Assembly (NCBI GenBank): GCA_036504075.1
Contig: DASXVX010000022.1
Coordinates: 62,001-126,000, forward strand
DNA: 64,000 bases
Reading direction: 5' to 3'
From: DASXVX01 sp036504075
Lineage (GTDB): Bacteria; Bacillota; Sulfobacillia; Symbiobacteriales; Symbiobacteriaceae
Under the pieces are notes generated by a model. The model did not search any database. It was not told the DNA's origin and saw nothing but the letters and a program-made list of their open reading frames with translations. A program made the position numbers and the translations under genes. Positions 52,063 through 60,634 of the stretch are shown here, in pieces; the stretch's first letter is position 1; each line of letters opens with the position of its first letter.

Positions 52063-53370
52063 GTGACCAATCTGATCCTGGCCCGCACCCAGATGGCCTA
52101 CTCGCTGGGCTTTCACATGATTTTTGCCGCCCTGGGCGTCGGCATGCCCCTGCTGATGCTGCTGGCGGAAGGCCTCTGGCTCAAGACGCGCCAGGAGCGA
52201 TACTTGAAGCTGGCCAAGACCTGGGCCAAGGCGACCGGCGTGCTCTTTGCCATCGGGGCGGTGAGCGGAACGGCGCTGTCCTTCGAAATGGGCCTGCTCT
52301 GGCCCCGCTTCATGGCCTTCGCCGGCGCCACCATCGGGCCGGCCTTTGCGCTGGAGGGCTTTGCGTTCTTCCTGGAAGCGATTTTCCTGGGGCTGTACCT
52401 CTACGGCTGGGAACGGCTGAGTCCCCTGGCCCATTGGCTCTGCGGGGGCGTGGTGGCCATCGCCGGAGCGGCCTCCAGCGCCCTGGTCGTGGCGTCCAAC
52501 GGCTGGATGCAAAACCCCATCGGCGCCGACCTGCTCCGGACCAATCCGGCCGCGATGGATGTGGTCGGGGTGCTCTTCCGGAACCCGGCCTGGCCCATCA
52601 TGACGGTGCACTCAACGATTTCTACATACGCCGCCACCGGTTTTGCCGTGGCCGGCATCTACGCGTGGGGCGCCCTGCGGGGCCGGACGGATGCGCTCCG
52701 GCTGACGGCCCTGAAGTTGGCCCTCGCCGTGGGCGTACTGGCTGCGCTGGTCATGCCGGTGACCGGCGACGCGAGCGCCAAGGCCGTCGCCGTCCGGCAG
52801 CCGTCCAAGCTGGCAGCCATGGAGTCCCAGTTCGCGACGGAGCGGCGGGCGCCGCTGCGCATCGGCGGCATCCCGGATGTGGCGAACCGAAAAGTCTACC
52901 TATCCGTGGAGATTCCCGGCGGACTCAGCTGGCTCTCCTTCGGCGACCGGAACGCCGAGGTCAAGGGGCTCGAAGCCATCCCCCGGGCCGATTGGCCCAA
53001 CGTGCCGGTGACCCACATCGCCTTTCAGGTGATGGTGGCAGCGGGCACGGTCATGCCGGTCGTCGCTTTCTGGTACTTCTGGCTGCTGGTGAAGCGGGGC
53101 CGGGAGTCGGCCCTGCGGCCCTGGCCCCTGCGGGCGCTGCTGGTGACCGCGCCGCTGGGCTTCGTCGCCCTGGAAGCCGGCTGGGTCGTCACGGAGGTGG
53201 GCCGCCAGCCCTGGATGATTTACCAGGTGATGCGGACCGCCGACGCCGTGACGCCCGCGGCCGGCCTGCCCTGGGCTTTCGCCGCGTTTCTCACGCTCTA
53301 CGCCCTTCTCGGGACCGTGCTGGTGCTGCTGCTGAACCGGCTCCGCCACGCCTCGGAAGGAGGGACGTAA
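52063..53370 (+). CDS. cydA: Cytochrome bd quinol oxidase subunit I
   Basis: A 435-residue subunit of the high-affinity oxidase that moves electrons from quinol to O2 in the membrane. Nine helices are expected. The heme-595 ligand is the His at residue 18 (LGFHMIFAALG). The Q-loop between helices 6 and 7 is short, as in cyanide-insensitive (CioA-like) forms, and the conserved GWVVTEVGRQPW is near residue 390. The GTG at 52063 has GGGAGG 8 nt upstream; the longer frame begins inside the intergenic region. Followed 3 nt later by cydB. Confidence 0.95.
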   Translation: MTNLILARTQMAYSLGFHMIFAALGVGMPLLMLLAEGLWLKTRQERYLKLAKTWAKATGVLFAIGAVSGTALSFEMGLLWPRFMAFAGATIGPAFALEGFAFFLEAIFLGLYLYGWERLSPLAHWLCGGVVAIAGAASSALVVASNGWMQNPIGADLLRTNPAAMDVVGVLFRNPAWPIMTVHSTISTYAATGFAVAGIYAWGALRGRTDALRLTALKLALAVGVLAALVMPVTGDASAKAVAVRQPSKLAAMESQFATERRAPLRIGGIPDVANRKVYLSVEIPGGLSWLSFGDRNAEVKGLEAIPRADWPNVPVTHIAFQVMVAAGTVMPVVAFWYFWLLVKRGRESALRPWPLRALLVTAPLGFVALEAGWVVTEVGRQPWMIYQVMRTADAVTPAAGLPWAFAAFLTLYALLGTVLVLLLNRLRHASEGGT

Positions 53371-53373
53371 CTC

Positions 53374-54411
53374 ATGCAACTCTGGTATGGATTGGACCCG
53401 GTCATGGCCATCGGCGCCGCCATGTTGCTGGCGATTACCGCTTACGCCGTCCTGGGCGGGGCGGACTTCGGCGGGGGCATCTGGGACCTGCTGGCCACGG
53501 GGCCGCGGGCGAGCCTGCAGCGGCAGGCCATCGCCCGGGCGATGGGGCCGGTTTGGGAAGCGAACCACGTCTGGCTGATCTTTGTGCTCGTCATTCTGTT
53601 CACGGCGTTCCCGGTCGCCTTCGGGGCGCTGTCGATCGCCCTTTTCGGGCTATTTCACGCCGCCCTGGCCGGCATCGTGCTCCGGGGCGCGGCGTTCGTG
53701 TTCCGGGCGAATACCGCTGCCGATTCCGCCGGCTGGCGGACCTGGGCCAGCGTCTTCGGGGCGGCCTCGATCATTACGCCGTTTCTGCTGGGCACCGCCC
53801 TGGGCGCCGTCTCCTCCGGGGGCATCCGGCTGGCGGGCGGCGCTACGGTCGGCAGCCTGGCGGCCGGCGTGAGCGTGAACCCGGCCCAGGCCTGGTTCAG
53901 CCCGGTCTCCCTGGGCATCGGCGCGCTGACGTTGGCGCTCATGGCCTACCTGGCGGCAGTCTTCCTCACCGTGGAGACGGAAGGCGCCGTGCAGGAGGAC
54001 TTCCGGGTCCGGGCTCTGGGAGCGGGCGTCGCCGTGGCCTTGCTGGCGGCCGCCTTGCTGCCGCTCACCGCCAACCTGTCGCCGCTGCTCTGGCAGCACC
54101 TCTCCCGGCCCCAATCGGCGCCGCCGATGCTGGCCGGGGCCCTGCTGGCCGCTTTTTCGGCCTGGGCCGTCGGGACCCGGCGCTACAAGCTGGCCCGGGG
54201 GGCGGCGGTGGCCGAGGTGGTCATCGTGCTGTGGGGCTGGGCCTTCGCCCAGTGGCCGTACCTGATTTACCCGGACGTGACGGTCTACCAGAGCGCAGCG
54301 GCGCTGCCGACGATCAAGTTCGTGCTGGATGCCCTGCCGTTCGGGTTCGCCCTGCTTATCCCATCGCTCTGGTTCCTGTTCGCCGTGTTTAAGGGCCACA
54401 CCCGAGTGTAA
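53374..54411 (+). CDS. cydB: Cytochrome bd quinol oxidase subunit II
   Basis: A 345-residue partner of CydA with about eight helices. Family motifs are the start LTPYAVLGGADFGGGIWDLL-like sequence and ANHVWLIFVLVILFTAFPVAFG. ATG at 53374, GGAGG 10 nt upstream. The gene is separated from the Rieske gene by 93 nt. Confidence 0.95.
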   Translation: MQLWYGLDPVMAIGAAMLLAITAYAVLGGADFGGGIWDLLATGPRASLQRQAIARAMGPVWEANHVWLIFVLVILFTAFPVAFGALSIALFGLFHAALAGIVLRGAAFVFRANTAADSAGWRTWASVFGAASIITPFLLGTALGAVSSGGIRLAGGATVGSLAAGVSVNPAQAWFSPVSLGIGALTLALMAYLAAVFLTVETEGAVQEDFRVRALGAGVAVALLAAALLPLTANLSPLLWQHLSRPQSAPPMLAGALLAAFSAWAVGTRRYKLARGAAVAEVVIVLWGWAFAQWPYLIYPDVTVYQSAAALPTIKFVLDALPFGFALLIPSLWFLFAVFKGHTRV

Positions 54412-54482
54412 ATACGGGCGCGCAACCGAGCGCGTAATACCCGGAGCAGCGGATCGACCCCGGGACGCTGACGGACTACTCT

Positions 54483-54504
54483 GGAAATACGGGGGTGTAT
54501 TTCC
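54483..54504 (+). promoter_or_regulatory. Hairpin presenting the ribosome site of the Rieske gene
   Basis: GGAAATAC (54483-54490) and GTATTTCC (54497-54504) form a perfect 8-bp stem whose 6-nt loop GGGGGT is the only ribosome site; the ATG follows at once (54505). Translation may depend on opening or reading this loop. Confidence 0.6.
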
Positions 54505-54978
54505 ATGGGTGTGGAACTGAGCCGGCGTGAGGTCTTGCGGTCGGGCATGTTCGCCGGCATCGGCATGTTCTTTACCAGCGCGCTGGGCGGCAGCGGGGCG
54601 TTTCTGTGGCCGGTGAAGGTAACTGGTTTCGGGTCGACGGTGGTTGTCCCAATCAAGCCGGGCGACATCAAAGTGGGCGATGTGATTCCGGTCCGGGAGG
54701 GCAAGTGCTACCTGACCCGCTCCGAGGACGGCCTCATGGCGCTCTACTGGAGGTGCGTCCACCTGGGGTGCACGGTGCCGTGGAACGCGGAGGCTGGCAA
54801 GTTCATCTGTCCGTGCCACCAGTCGACGTACCTGATTACCGGGCAGAACGTGGCCGGGCCGGCGACCCGCCCGCTGGACTATATGGACCTGCACGTCGAG
54901 GGCGAGCAGGTTGTGATTGAGACAGGAAAGATTCACACCCGCACCCGGCATCAGCCGGGGCAGGCGGTGAAAGTGTAA
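54505..54978 (+). CDS. Rieske 2Fe-2S protein with Tat-type signal
   Basis: A 157-residue Rieske protein: N-terminal twin-arginine-like motif SRREVLRSG and hydrophobic helix (about 12-36) for export or anchoring, then the cluster motifs CVHLGC (about 84-89) and CPCHQS (about 102-107) that bind the 2Fe-2S cluster. No other bc1/b6f genes are nearby, so its partner may be the bd oxidase or a complex elsewhere. Reading frame fits QcrA/PetC length. Followed by a terminator. Confidence 0.9.
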   Translation: MGVELSRREVLRSGMFAGIGMFFTSALGGSGAFLWPVKVTGFGSTVVVPIKPGDIKVGDVIPVREGKCYLTRSEDGLMALYWRCVHLGCTVPWNAEAGKFICPCHQSTYLITGQNVAGPATRPLDYMDLHVEGEQVVIETGKIHTRTRHQPGQAVKV

Positions 54979-54982
54979 GGTG

Positions 54983-55014
54983 GGGCTCCTTTGCCTGTGT
55001 GGGTGGAGGAGCCC
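54983..55014 (+). terminator. Terminator after the Rieske gene
   Basis: GGGCTCCT/AGGAGCCC stem, 16-nt loop, TTTCTC after it. Confidence 0.65.
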
Positions 55015-55044
55015 TTTCTCCGGTAGATGGTGGGGCTTTTTTAT

Positions 55045-55201
55045 TGGCCGCAGATGACGCCGATTTCGCAGATCTTAACACCGTCGCGGATGGGTTCAGC
55101 GGATTCTCTCTTCCTGACATAAAAATACATTTATATTGTGTTTGATGCCTTTATCCGCGGGTTTTTCCGGAAATCTGCGTCATCTGCGATATCTGCGGCC
55201 A
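55045..55201. repeat. MITE-like inverted repeat element
   Basis: TGGCCGCAGAT (55045-55055) and its complement ATCTGCGGCCA (55191-55201) flank an AT-richer core; further ATCTGCG copies lie at the right end (three between 55173 and 55197) and near the left end. Such GCAGAT-rich repeats occur dispersed in many bacterial genomes. No coding content. Confidence 0.65.
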
Positions 55202-55211
55202 AAAAAGGCGC

Positions 55212-55242
55212 TTGACCCTCACGTTACGTGATACCTTAAGGT
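55212..55242 (+). promoter_or_regulatory. MerR-type promoter/operator of the second TipAS gene
   Basis: TTGACC (55212-55217), 19-bp spacer with the palindrome TCACGTTACGTGA, TAAGGT (55237-55242). Same architecture as the promoter at 11759-11789. Confidence 0.75.
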
Positions 55243-55265
55243 AGAAGCATGCAGGAGGTGATCAC

Positions 55266-56015
55266 ATGGCGTACACGGTGAAGGCGGTAGCGGATCTGGC
55301 CGGCATCAGCATCCGCACGCTGCATCATTACGACGATATCGGGCTGCTAAAGCCGGCGCAGGTGACCGCCTCCGGCTACCGGCTCTACGGGCAAGAGGAC
55401 CTGGAGCGGTTGCAGCAAGTCCTGTTTTTCCGGGAGTTGGGGCTCACCCTGCACGAGATCAAAGAGATTATCAACAGCCCGGGCTTCGACCGGCGGCAGG
55501 CGCTGTTGGATCACAAGCAACTCCTGCTGGAACGACAGGATCGGCTCGAGCGCTTGATCCAGTCCGTCGACCGGACACTCGAATCAATGGAAAGGGGTAT
55601 CAAGATGGACGAAAAAGAGCTGTTTGGCGGGTTTGACCCGTCCAAGTATGAAGAGGAAGCGCGCCAGCGCTGGGGCAAGAGCAAGGAGTACGCGCAATCC
55701 AATGCGCGGACCAAGAAGTACACGAAGGAAGACTGGACCGCCATCGGGCAGGAGAGCAGCCTGATTAACCAGGGACTCGCGGTCCTCATGGACCGGAGCC
55801 CCGCCGATCCGGAAGTCCAGGAGTGGGTGCGCAGGCATCACCAGCAGATCAACGACCGGTTCTACACCTGCTCCCTGGAGATCTACCGGAACCTGGGCGA
55901 CATGTACGTGCAAGACGAACGGTTCGCCGCGAACTACGAGCGGGTCAAGCCGGGCCTGACCGAATTTATGCGGGCGGCCATGCACGCCTACTGCGACAAG
56001 CTTGAAGGGAAGTAG
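55266..56015 (+). CDS. MerR-family regulator with TipAS antibiotic-recognition domain
   Basis: A 249-residue regulator: winged helix (VKAVADLAGISIRTLHHYDDIGLL, about 5-28), coiled coil, and a clear TipAS domain (ERGIKMDEKELFGGFDPSKY, EDWTAIGQESSLINQGLAVLMD, RFYTCSLEIYRNLGDMYVQD). In TipAL this domain binds thiopeptides and other cyclic antibiotics. AGGAGG is 7 nt before the ATG. It has its own 19-bp-spacer promoter and ends in a terminator shared with the convergent DUF1858 gene. Confidence 0.93.
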   Translation: MAYTVKAVADLAGISIRTLHHYDDIGLLKPAQVTASGYRLYGQEDLERLQQVLFFRELGLTLHEIKEIINSPGFDRRQALLDHKQLLLERQDRLERLIQSVDRTLESMERGIKMDEKELFGGFDPSKYEEEARQRWGKSKEYAQSNARTKKYTKEDWTAIGQESSLINQGLAVLMDRSPADPEVQEWVRRHHQQINDRFYTCSLEIYRNLGDMYVQDERFAANYERVKPGLTEFMRAAMHAYCDKLEGK

Positions 56016-56026
56016 TGCGCGCCAAA

Positions 56027-56061
56027 ACGGGGCTCTCTGCCAAGTCGCAGAAGAGCCCCGT
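56027..56061. terminator. Bidirectional terminator hairpin
   Basis: ACGGGGCTCT/AGAGCCCCGT with an inner CTGC/GCAG stem, then TCTTCG. Confidence 0.75.
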
Positions 56062-56075
56062 CTTCGTGAAGTCAC

Positions 56076-56294
56076 CTATTTCCCGGCGGGCGGCGAGGCC
56101 ACGAATGCCTGCAAGTCCCGCATAAATTCGTCGAAGTTGTCGATGCCGCACATGGTCTCGCACAGATCCAGCGGGTTATCCAGGACGCCGGCGCACTCCG
56201 TGCAAACGTTCACGCCATACCGCTCGAAGACCACGGTCGCATCAGGACGCTCCGCCAGGATTTCGCTCACCAGGGTATCCGCAGTAATTGTCAT
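56076..56294 (-). CDS. DUF1858/redox-disulfide domain protein, 72 aa
   Basis: A 72-residue single-domain protein of the DUF1858 type often found by hybrid-cluster and nitrosative-stress genes. It has three Cys, with the pair NVCTEC and a third in LDLCETMC. The short family core ADTLVSEILAERPDATVVFERYG is intact. ATG at 56294 has AGGAG 10 nt upstream. In view of the nitric oxide reductase 6 kb away a role in NO or redox stress is possible but not shown. Confidence 0.82.
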   Translation of the reverse strand: MTITADTLVSEILAERPDATVVFERYGVNVCTECAGVLDNPLDLCETMCGIDNFDEFMRDLQAFVASPPAGK

Positions 56295-56435
56295 CGCTGT
56301 GTCGCTCCTTTTCCTGCCGTTGTGGTGCGGCTACAGCGTACCGCTGAACGCCGGGCGCGAATGTGATGTCGGTCACCGAAGCACACTATGTAACCCGCGG
56401 AGTTGGACCAGCCGACACAACAAGGAGGCAACGCC

Positions 56436-58043
56436 ATGGATCCACAAATCGCCTACTTCTCGATGGAGTACGGTCTGAGCGAGGAGATGCATGCCTATGC
56501 CGGCGGTCTCGGCATTCTGGCAGGCGACTACCTGAAAGGCGCTGCAGACCTTGGCATTCCGCTGGTAGGAATCGGGATCTTGTGGCGGCACGGCTACACG
56601 ACGCAGTTAATCAGTGAAGCGGGCTGGCCGATCGATCGGTTTCCGGACTTCCGGTACGACTTCCTTGAAGACACCGGCACCCGGATTACCGTCCACGTGC
56701 GGCAGCGACCGGTAGCCGTGAAAGTCTGGAAGACGACCCACTTCGGCAACGCACCCCTTTTCCTGCTGGATACCAGTCTCCCGGAGAATTCCCCCGCTGA
56801 CCAGCACATTACGGCCCACCTCTACGGCGGCGGGCGCGACGAGCGCATCGCCCAGGAAATCGTCCTCGGCATCGGCGGCGTCCGGGCGCTGAACGCCCTG
56901 GGCATCCCGGTGCAGATGTACCACTTCAACGAAGGGCACGCCGTTCTGGCCGGGACCGAAATGATTCGCCGCCGGATGGAGACCGGCCTCTCCTTTGTGG
57001 ACGCCTGGAACCAGGTCCGGCAGACGGTGGTCTTTACGACCCACACGCCGGTGCCGGAAGGCAACGAGTGGCATCCGCTGGATGCGCTCATGGACCTGGG
57101 GGCCAACAACGGCCTCACCCGTGACCAACTGGCTGCCATTGGCAACGACCCCTTCAACATGACCATCGCCGGCCTCCGGCTCGCCCGCATGGCCAACGCG
57201 GTGTCCGAACTGCACGGCCACACGGCCCGAGCCATGTGGGCACATGTGGATGGCGCCGCGCCGATCACCCATGTGACCAACGGCGTGCATCCTGCTACTT
57301 GGCAGAACCCCGCGGTCGCTGCGGCCAACACGCGGGAGGAACTCTGGGCTGCCCACAAGGCCTGCAAGCGCGCCTTGCTGGGTGAGATCTACGCCCGCAA
57401 CGGCGTCTGGCTTGACCCGACCGCACTCCTGGTCGGTTACGCCCGCCGGGCCGCAGGATACAAGCGCTCCGACCTGATTTTCCGCGACAGCACCCGCATC
57501 GAACCTGCCCTCAACGACGGGCGGCTGAACCTGGCCTTCGCCGGCAAGGCGCATCCCAGCGACGACCACGGCAAAGGCACCATCGCCCGACTGGTCGACA
57601 AGAGCCGTCAATACCCGAACAGCGTGGTTTTTCTCCAGAACTACGACATGCGGGTCGGCCGCCTCATGACGCAGGGCTGCGACGTGTGGCTGAACAACCC
57701 TCGCCGCCCGATGGAAGCCTGCGGCACATCCGGCATGAAGGCCGCCATGAACGGCGTCCTCCACATGAGCACACCCGATGGCTGGTGGCCGGAAGCGGTC
57801 CGGCACGGGGAGAACGGCTGGGTCTTCGGCGGCGGCGAGTACGGCGACGTGGACGAGTACGACGCCGATCAGTTGTACAACGTGCTGAGCCGAGAAGTGA
57901 TTCCCACGTACTACAACGACCGCGAAGAGTGGCTGCGCATGATGCGGAACAGCATCGCCTCCACCCGGGAAGCGTTCTCGGTCCATCGCATGATCCGGCA
58001 GTACCAGGAACTGGTGTACCGGGAGTTGGCTTTGCATTTGTGA
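56436..58043 (+). CDS. glgP: Alpha-glucan (maltodextrin/glycogen) phosphorylase, GT35
   Basis: A 535-residue phosphorylase that makes glucose-1-phosphate from alpha-glucan ends. PLP-type core: FAGKAHPSDDHGKG, NPRRPMEACGTSGMKAAMNG (Lys about 434 holds PLP) and HMSTPDGWWPE. It is shorter than classical GlgP (about 800) and belongs to the compact alpha-glucan family phosphorylases. GGAGG is 7 nt before the ATG at 56436. It fits metabolically with the maltodextrin operon and the phosphoglucomutase downstream. Confidence 0.92.
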   Translation: MDPQIAYFSMEYGLSEEMHAYAGGLGILAGDYLKGAADLGIPLVGIGILWRHGYTTQLISEAGWPIDRFPDFRYDFLEDTGTRITVHVRQRPVAVKVWKTTHFGNAPLFLLDTSLPENSPADQHITAHLYGGGRDERIAQEIVLGIGGVRALNALGIPVQMYHFNEGHAVLAGTEMIRRRMETGLSFVDAWNQVRQTVVFTTHTPVPEGNEWHPLDALMDLGANNGLTRDQLAAIGNDPFNMTIAGLRLARMANAVSELHGHTARAMWAHVDGAAPITHVTNGVHPATWQNPAVAAANTREELWAAHKACKRALLGEIYARNGVWLDPTALLVGYARRAAGYKRSDLIFRDSTRIEPALNDGRLNLAFAGKAHPSDDHGKGTIARLVDKSRQYPNSVVFLQNYDMRVGRLMTQGCDVWLNNPRRPMEACGTSGMKAAMNGVLHMSTPDGWWPEAVRHGENGWVFGGGEYGDVDEYDADQLYNVLSREVIPTYYNDREEWLRMMRNSIASTREAFSVHRMIRQYQELVYRELALHL

Positions 58044-58049
58044 TGACGA

Positions 58050-58075
58050 GAACCCGGGGCAGTTACCCCGGGTTC
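58050..58075. terminator. Strong bidirectional terminator
   Basis: Perfect 10-bp stem GAACCCGGGG/CCCCGGGTTC, loop CAGTTA, then TTGTT. Confidence 0.85.
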
Positions 58076-58097
58076 TTGTTATGGCCGTTCAACGCCC

Positions 58098-60560
58098 TTA
58101 CGGGGTCCACGCCAAGGCAAAGGCAGTAGCCAAGGCGCGCCCGGCAACTTGCACGGAGTAGGTCCCCGCCGTCCCCGACGTAAAGCTCAGTGAACTGCCA
58201 TTTACCGTGGCCACCTGCGTGGCGCCCTGATACACCGCAATGTTTGTCGCTCCCGCCACAGACAGCCCGTAGTGGGTACTCGCCGCCAGGGTGACCTGCA
58301 CCCAGCTGCTGCCGGTTGCAGGCATACTGTAGGTTGCAGACGTTGTAAACGGAGCCGGAGCCGTGTAAGCCTTGGCTTGCGTCGAGCCATCCTGTGACGA
58401 AAGTGTCAGGTTCGCTCCCGCCGTCCCTGTCACCTTCGCATAGTAGGTGCCGTCCGCAGTCGGCTCGAATGAACAGACCCTCGTCGCCGTCCCCGTGCAA
58501 CTGGCGGTCTGAGCCGTACCAACACTGTTGGCGAAGGTAACGGCAGTGGAGCCAGGTACCGTCAGCACGAACGTACGGTTCCCCTTCAGTCCGTCCATCC
58601 GGTACCATGACACTCCCGAACTGGTCACTGTCCCGTTCATCGCACCCGGCGCCGGATAGGGGAACGCTGTCCACAGCGACTCTCCCTCCTTGTTCCAATG
58701 CGGGGTGTAATTGTTGTAGGCGCGCGTCCCATAGGCCCAGCCGGTCACCTTGATGAAGTACGTCCCCGAGAGCAGCGGCGTAATGTTCAAGTGCTCCCCA
58801 TTGGCCGTCGCTACTTGCGTAGTGCCCTGGTACAAGGTGATCGTCGTCGCTCCTACCACCCCCAGCCCGTAGTACGTGCCCGCCACCAGGTTCACCTTGG
58901 CCCAACTGTTGCCGTCCTTCGGCACGGTGTAGGGCGGCGACGTCGCAAATGGCGGCGTTGCCGTGTAGGCCAGATCCGCTGTCGAGCCATCCACCGATGA
59001 CAGTGTCAGTGCGGCATTCGCCGTACCTGTCACCTTGACAGAATAAGTCAGCGTATCGTCAGTTGGCAGGAACGAACAGACCTTCGTCGTCGTCCCCGTG
59101 CAACTGGTAGGGATCAACGCAGGGGTTTGAAGGACGGGCGAGGTGTAGTAGAAATTCACGGTGGAAGCGCCGGTCACCGTCAGCACCAACTTCCGGCCCA
59201 CTTTCGGCCTGTCCATCTTGAACCAGGTCGTCCCAGTGGACGCCGCCGTCCGACTGAGATCGCCCGGAACCGGGTAGTCGAACGCCGACTGGACGGCCCC
59301 TCCCGTCGTGTTCCACGCCAGGAAGAAGATTGCCGAGCCGGTCACCTTGATGGAGTACGTCCCGGAATTAAGCGGCGTGAAGTTCAGCGCGTTCCCGTCG
59401 ACTGTCCACAACTGCGTCGCGCCCTGGTAAACCGTTATGCTCGTCGCGCCCGGCACCGTCAGCCCGTAGCCTGTGTTCGCCGTAAGGTCGACCTTCGCCC
59501 AACTGCTGTTGTTCGCCCCTTTGTAGTAGGTCGCCGATGTCGTGAATGGCACCGGGGCGGTGTACGCCCGCTCCTCCGTCGAGCCGTCCGCCGGCGACAA
59601 CGTTAGCACGGCGTTGGGTGTCCCAGACACCCGCGCATACCAGGTTCCACTCGTAGACGGTACGAACGAACAGACCTTCGTCGTCGCTCCCGTGCAAGTG
59701 CCAGTCTGAGTCACACCGGATTGGGTCATGAAGCTGACGCTGCCGGCGCCGGTCACTGCCAGCACGAACGTCCGGTTCGCATTCAGCCCGTCGATCTGAA
59801 AATATGTATAACCCCTGGACGTTACCGAGCCGTTCTGTGCGCCCGAAGGGGCGAGGACGAACGGCGTCCCCGTTGATGTTCCCTGTGCCCACCACGTTAA
59901 GGCGTAGTAATTCTGCGGTCCGGTCACCATGATGGTGTACGTCCCGGAACTGTCCGGCGTGAAGTTCAGCCGGTTCCCGTTGATCGTCCACAACTGCGTC
60001 GTGCCCTGGTAAACCGTAATGCTCGTCGCCCCCGACACCGACAGCCCGTAGAACGTGTTCGCCGTAAGGTCGACCTTCGCCCAACTGCTGCTGTTCACCT
60101 TTTTGTAGTAGGTCGCCGATGTCGTAAATGGCGCCGGCACCGTGTAGGCCAGATCCTGCGTTGAACCATCTACAGATGAAAGTGCCAGCAACCTATTAAC
60201 CGTCCCGGTCACTTTGACATAATAGGTGCCGTCCGCCGCCGGCGTAAACGAACAGACCCTTGTCGTCGTCCCCGTGCAACGGGCGGCCAGAGTCGTACCG
60301 GCAGTGTTGGTGAAGGTAACGTCGTCGGCGCCGGTCACCGTCAGCACCAACGTCCGGGTCCCCTTCAGGCCGTCCATCCGGTACCACGACACTCCCGCAC
60401 TGGTTACTGCTGAGTTCAACGCGCCTGGCGCCGCGTAGGCAAACGCCGTCTGCCGCACCACGCCCTCCGCGTATGTCAGGGCAGCGTCCACGGGACGGGG
60501 GACAAGCCCCACCAGGACGGCCAGTACTAAGAGAATAGTTAACCCCTTCATCTGTCGCAC
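58098..60560 (-). CDS. Secreted protein of four ~200-aa tandem repeats
   Basis: An 820-residue exported protein: signal peptide to about residue 31, then four repeats, each beginning F-x-Y/L-x-x-P-G-x-x-N-x-x-V-T-S and containing SWYRMDGLKG-like, the TCTGTTTKVCSF-like Cys pair, and the STxDLAYT-PPFTTSATY region. Each Cys pair may form a disulfide. Beta-sandwich pre-peptidase-like (PPC) folds would fit. No anchor at the C-terminus. GTG at 60560 has GGAGG 8 nt upstream. Function unknown; surface adhesion or matrix is a guess. Confidence 0.85.
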   Translation of the reverse strand: MRQMKGLTILLVLAVLVGLVPRPVDAALTYAEGVVRQTAFAYAAPGALNSAVTSAGVSWYRMDGLKGTRTLVLTVTGADDVTFTNTAGTTLAARCTGTTTRVCSFTPAADGTYYVKVTGTVNRLLALSSVDGSTQDLAYTVPAPFTTSATYYKKVNSSSWAKVDLTANTFYGLSVSGATSITVYQGTTQLWTINGNRLNFTPDSSGTYTIMVTGPQNYYALTWWAQGTSTGTPFVLAPSGAQNGSVTSRGYTYFQIDGLNANRTFVLAVTGAGSVSFMTQSGVTQTGTCTGATTKVCSFVPSTSGTWYARVSGTPNAVLTLSPADGSTEERAYTAPVPFTTSATYYKGANNSSWAKVDLTANTGYGLTVPGATSITVYQGATQLWTVDGNALNFTPLNSGTYSIKVTGSAIFFLAWNTTGGAVQSAFDYPVPGDLSRTAASTGTTWFKMDRPKVGRKLVLTVTGASTVNFYYTSPVLQTPALIPTSCTGTTTKVCSFLPTDDTLTYSVKVTGTANAALTLSSVDGSTADLAYTATPPFATSPPYTVPKDGNSWAKVNLVAGTYYGLGVVGATTITLYQGTTQVATANGEHLNITPLLSGTYFIKVTGWAYGTRAYNNYTPHWNKEGESLWTAFPYPAPGAMNGTVTSSGVSWYRMDGLKGNRTFVLTVPGSTAVTFANSVGTAQTASCTGTATRVCSFEPTADGTYYAKVTGTAGANLTLSSQDGSTQAKAYTAPAPFTTSATYSMPATGSSWVQVTLAASTHYGLSVAGATNIAVYQGATQVATVNGSSLSFTSGTAGTYSVQVAGRALATAFALAWTP

Positions 60561-60634
60561 TAGCGGAACCTCCATGCATGTTGTGATTAGCCGCTGTTTA
60601 CTATTTTACTTCATTCGTAAACAAAAAGCACCAT

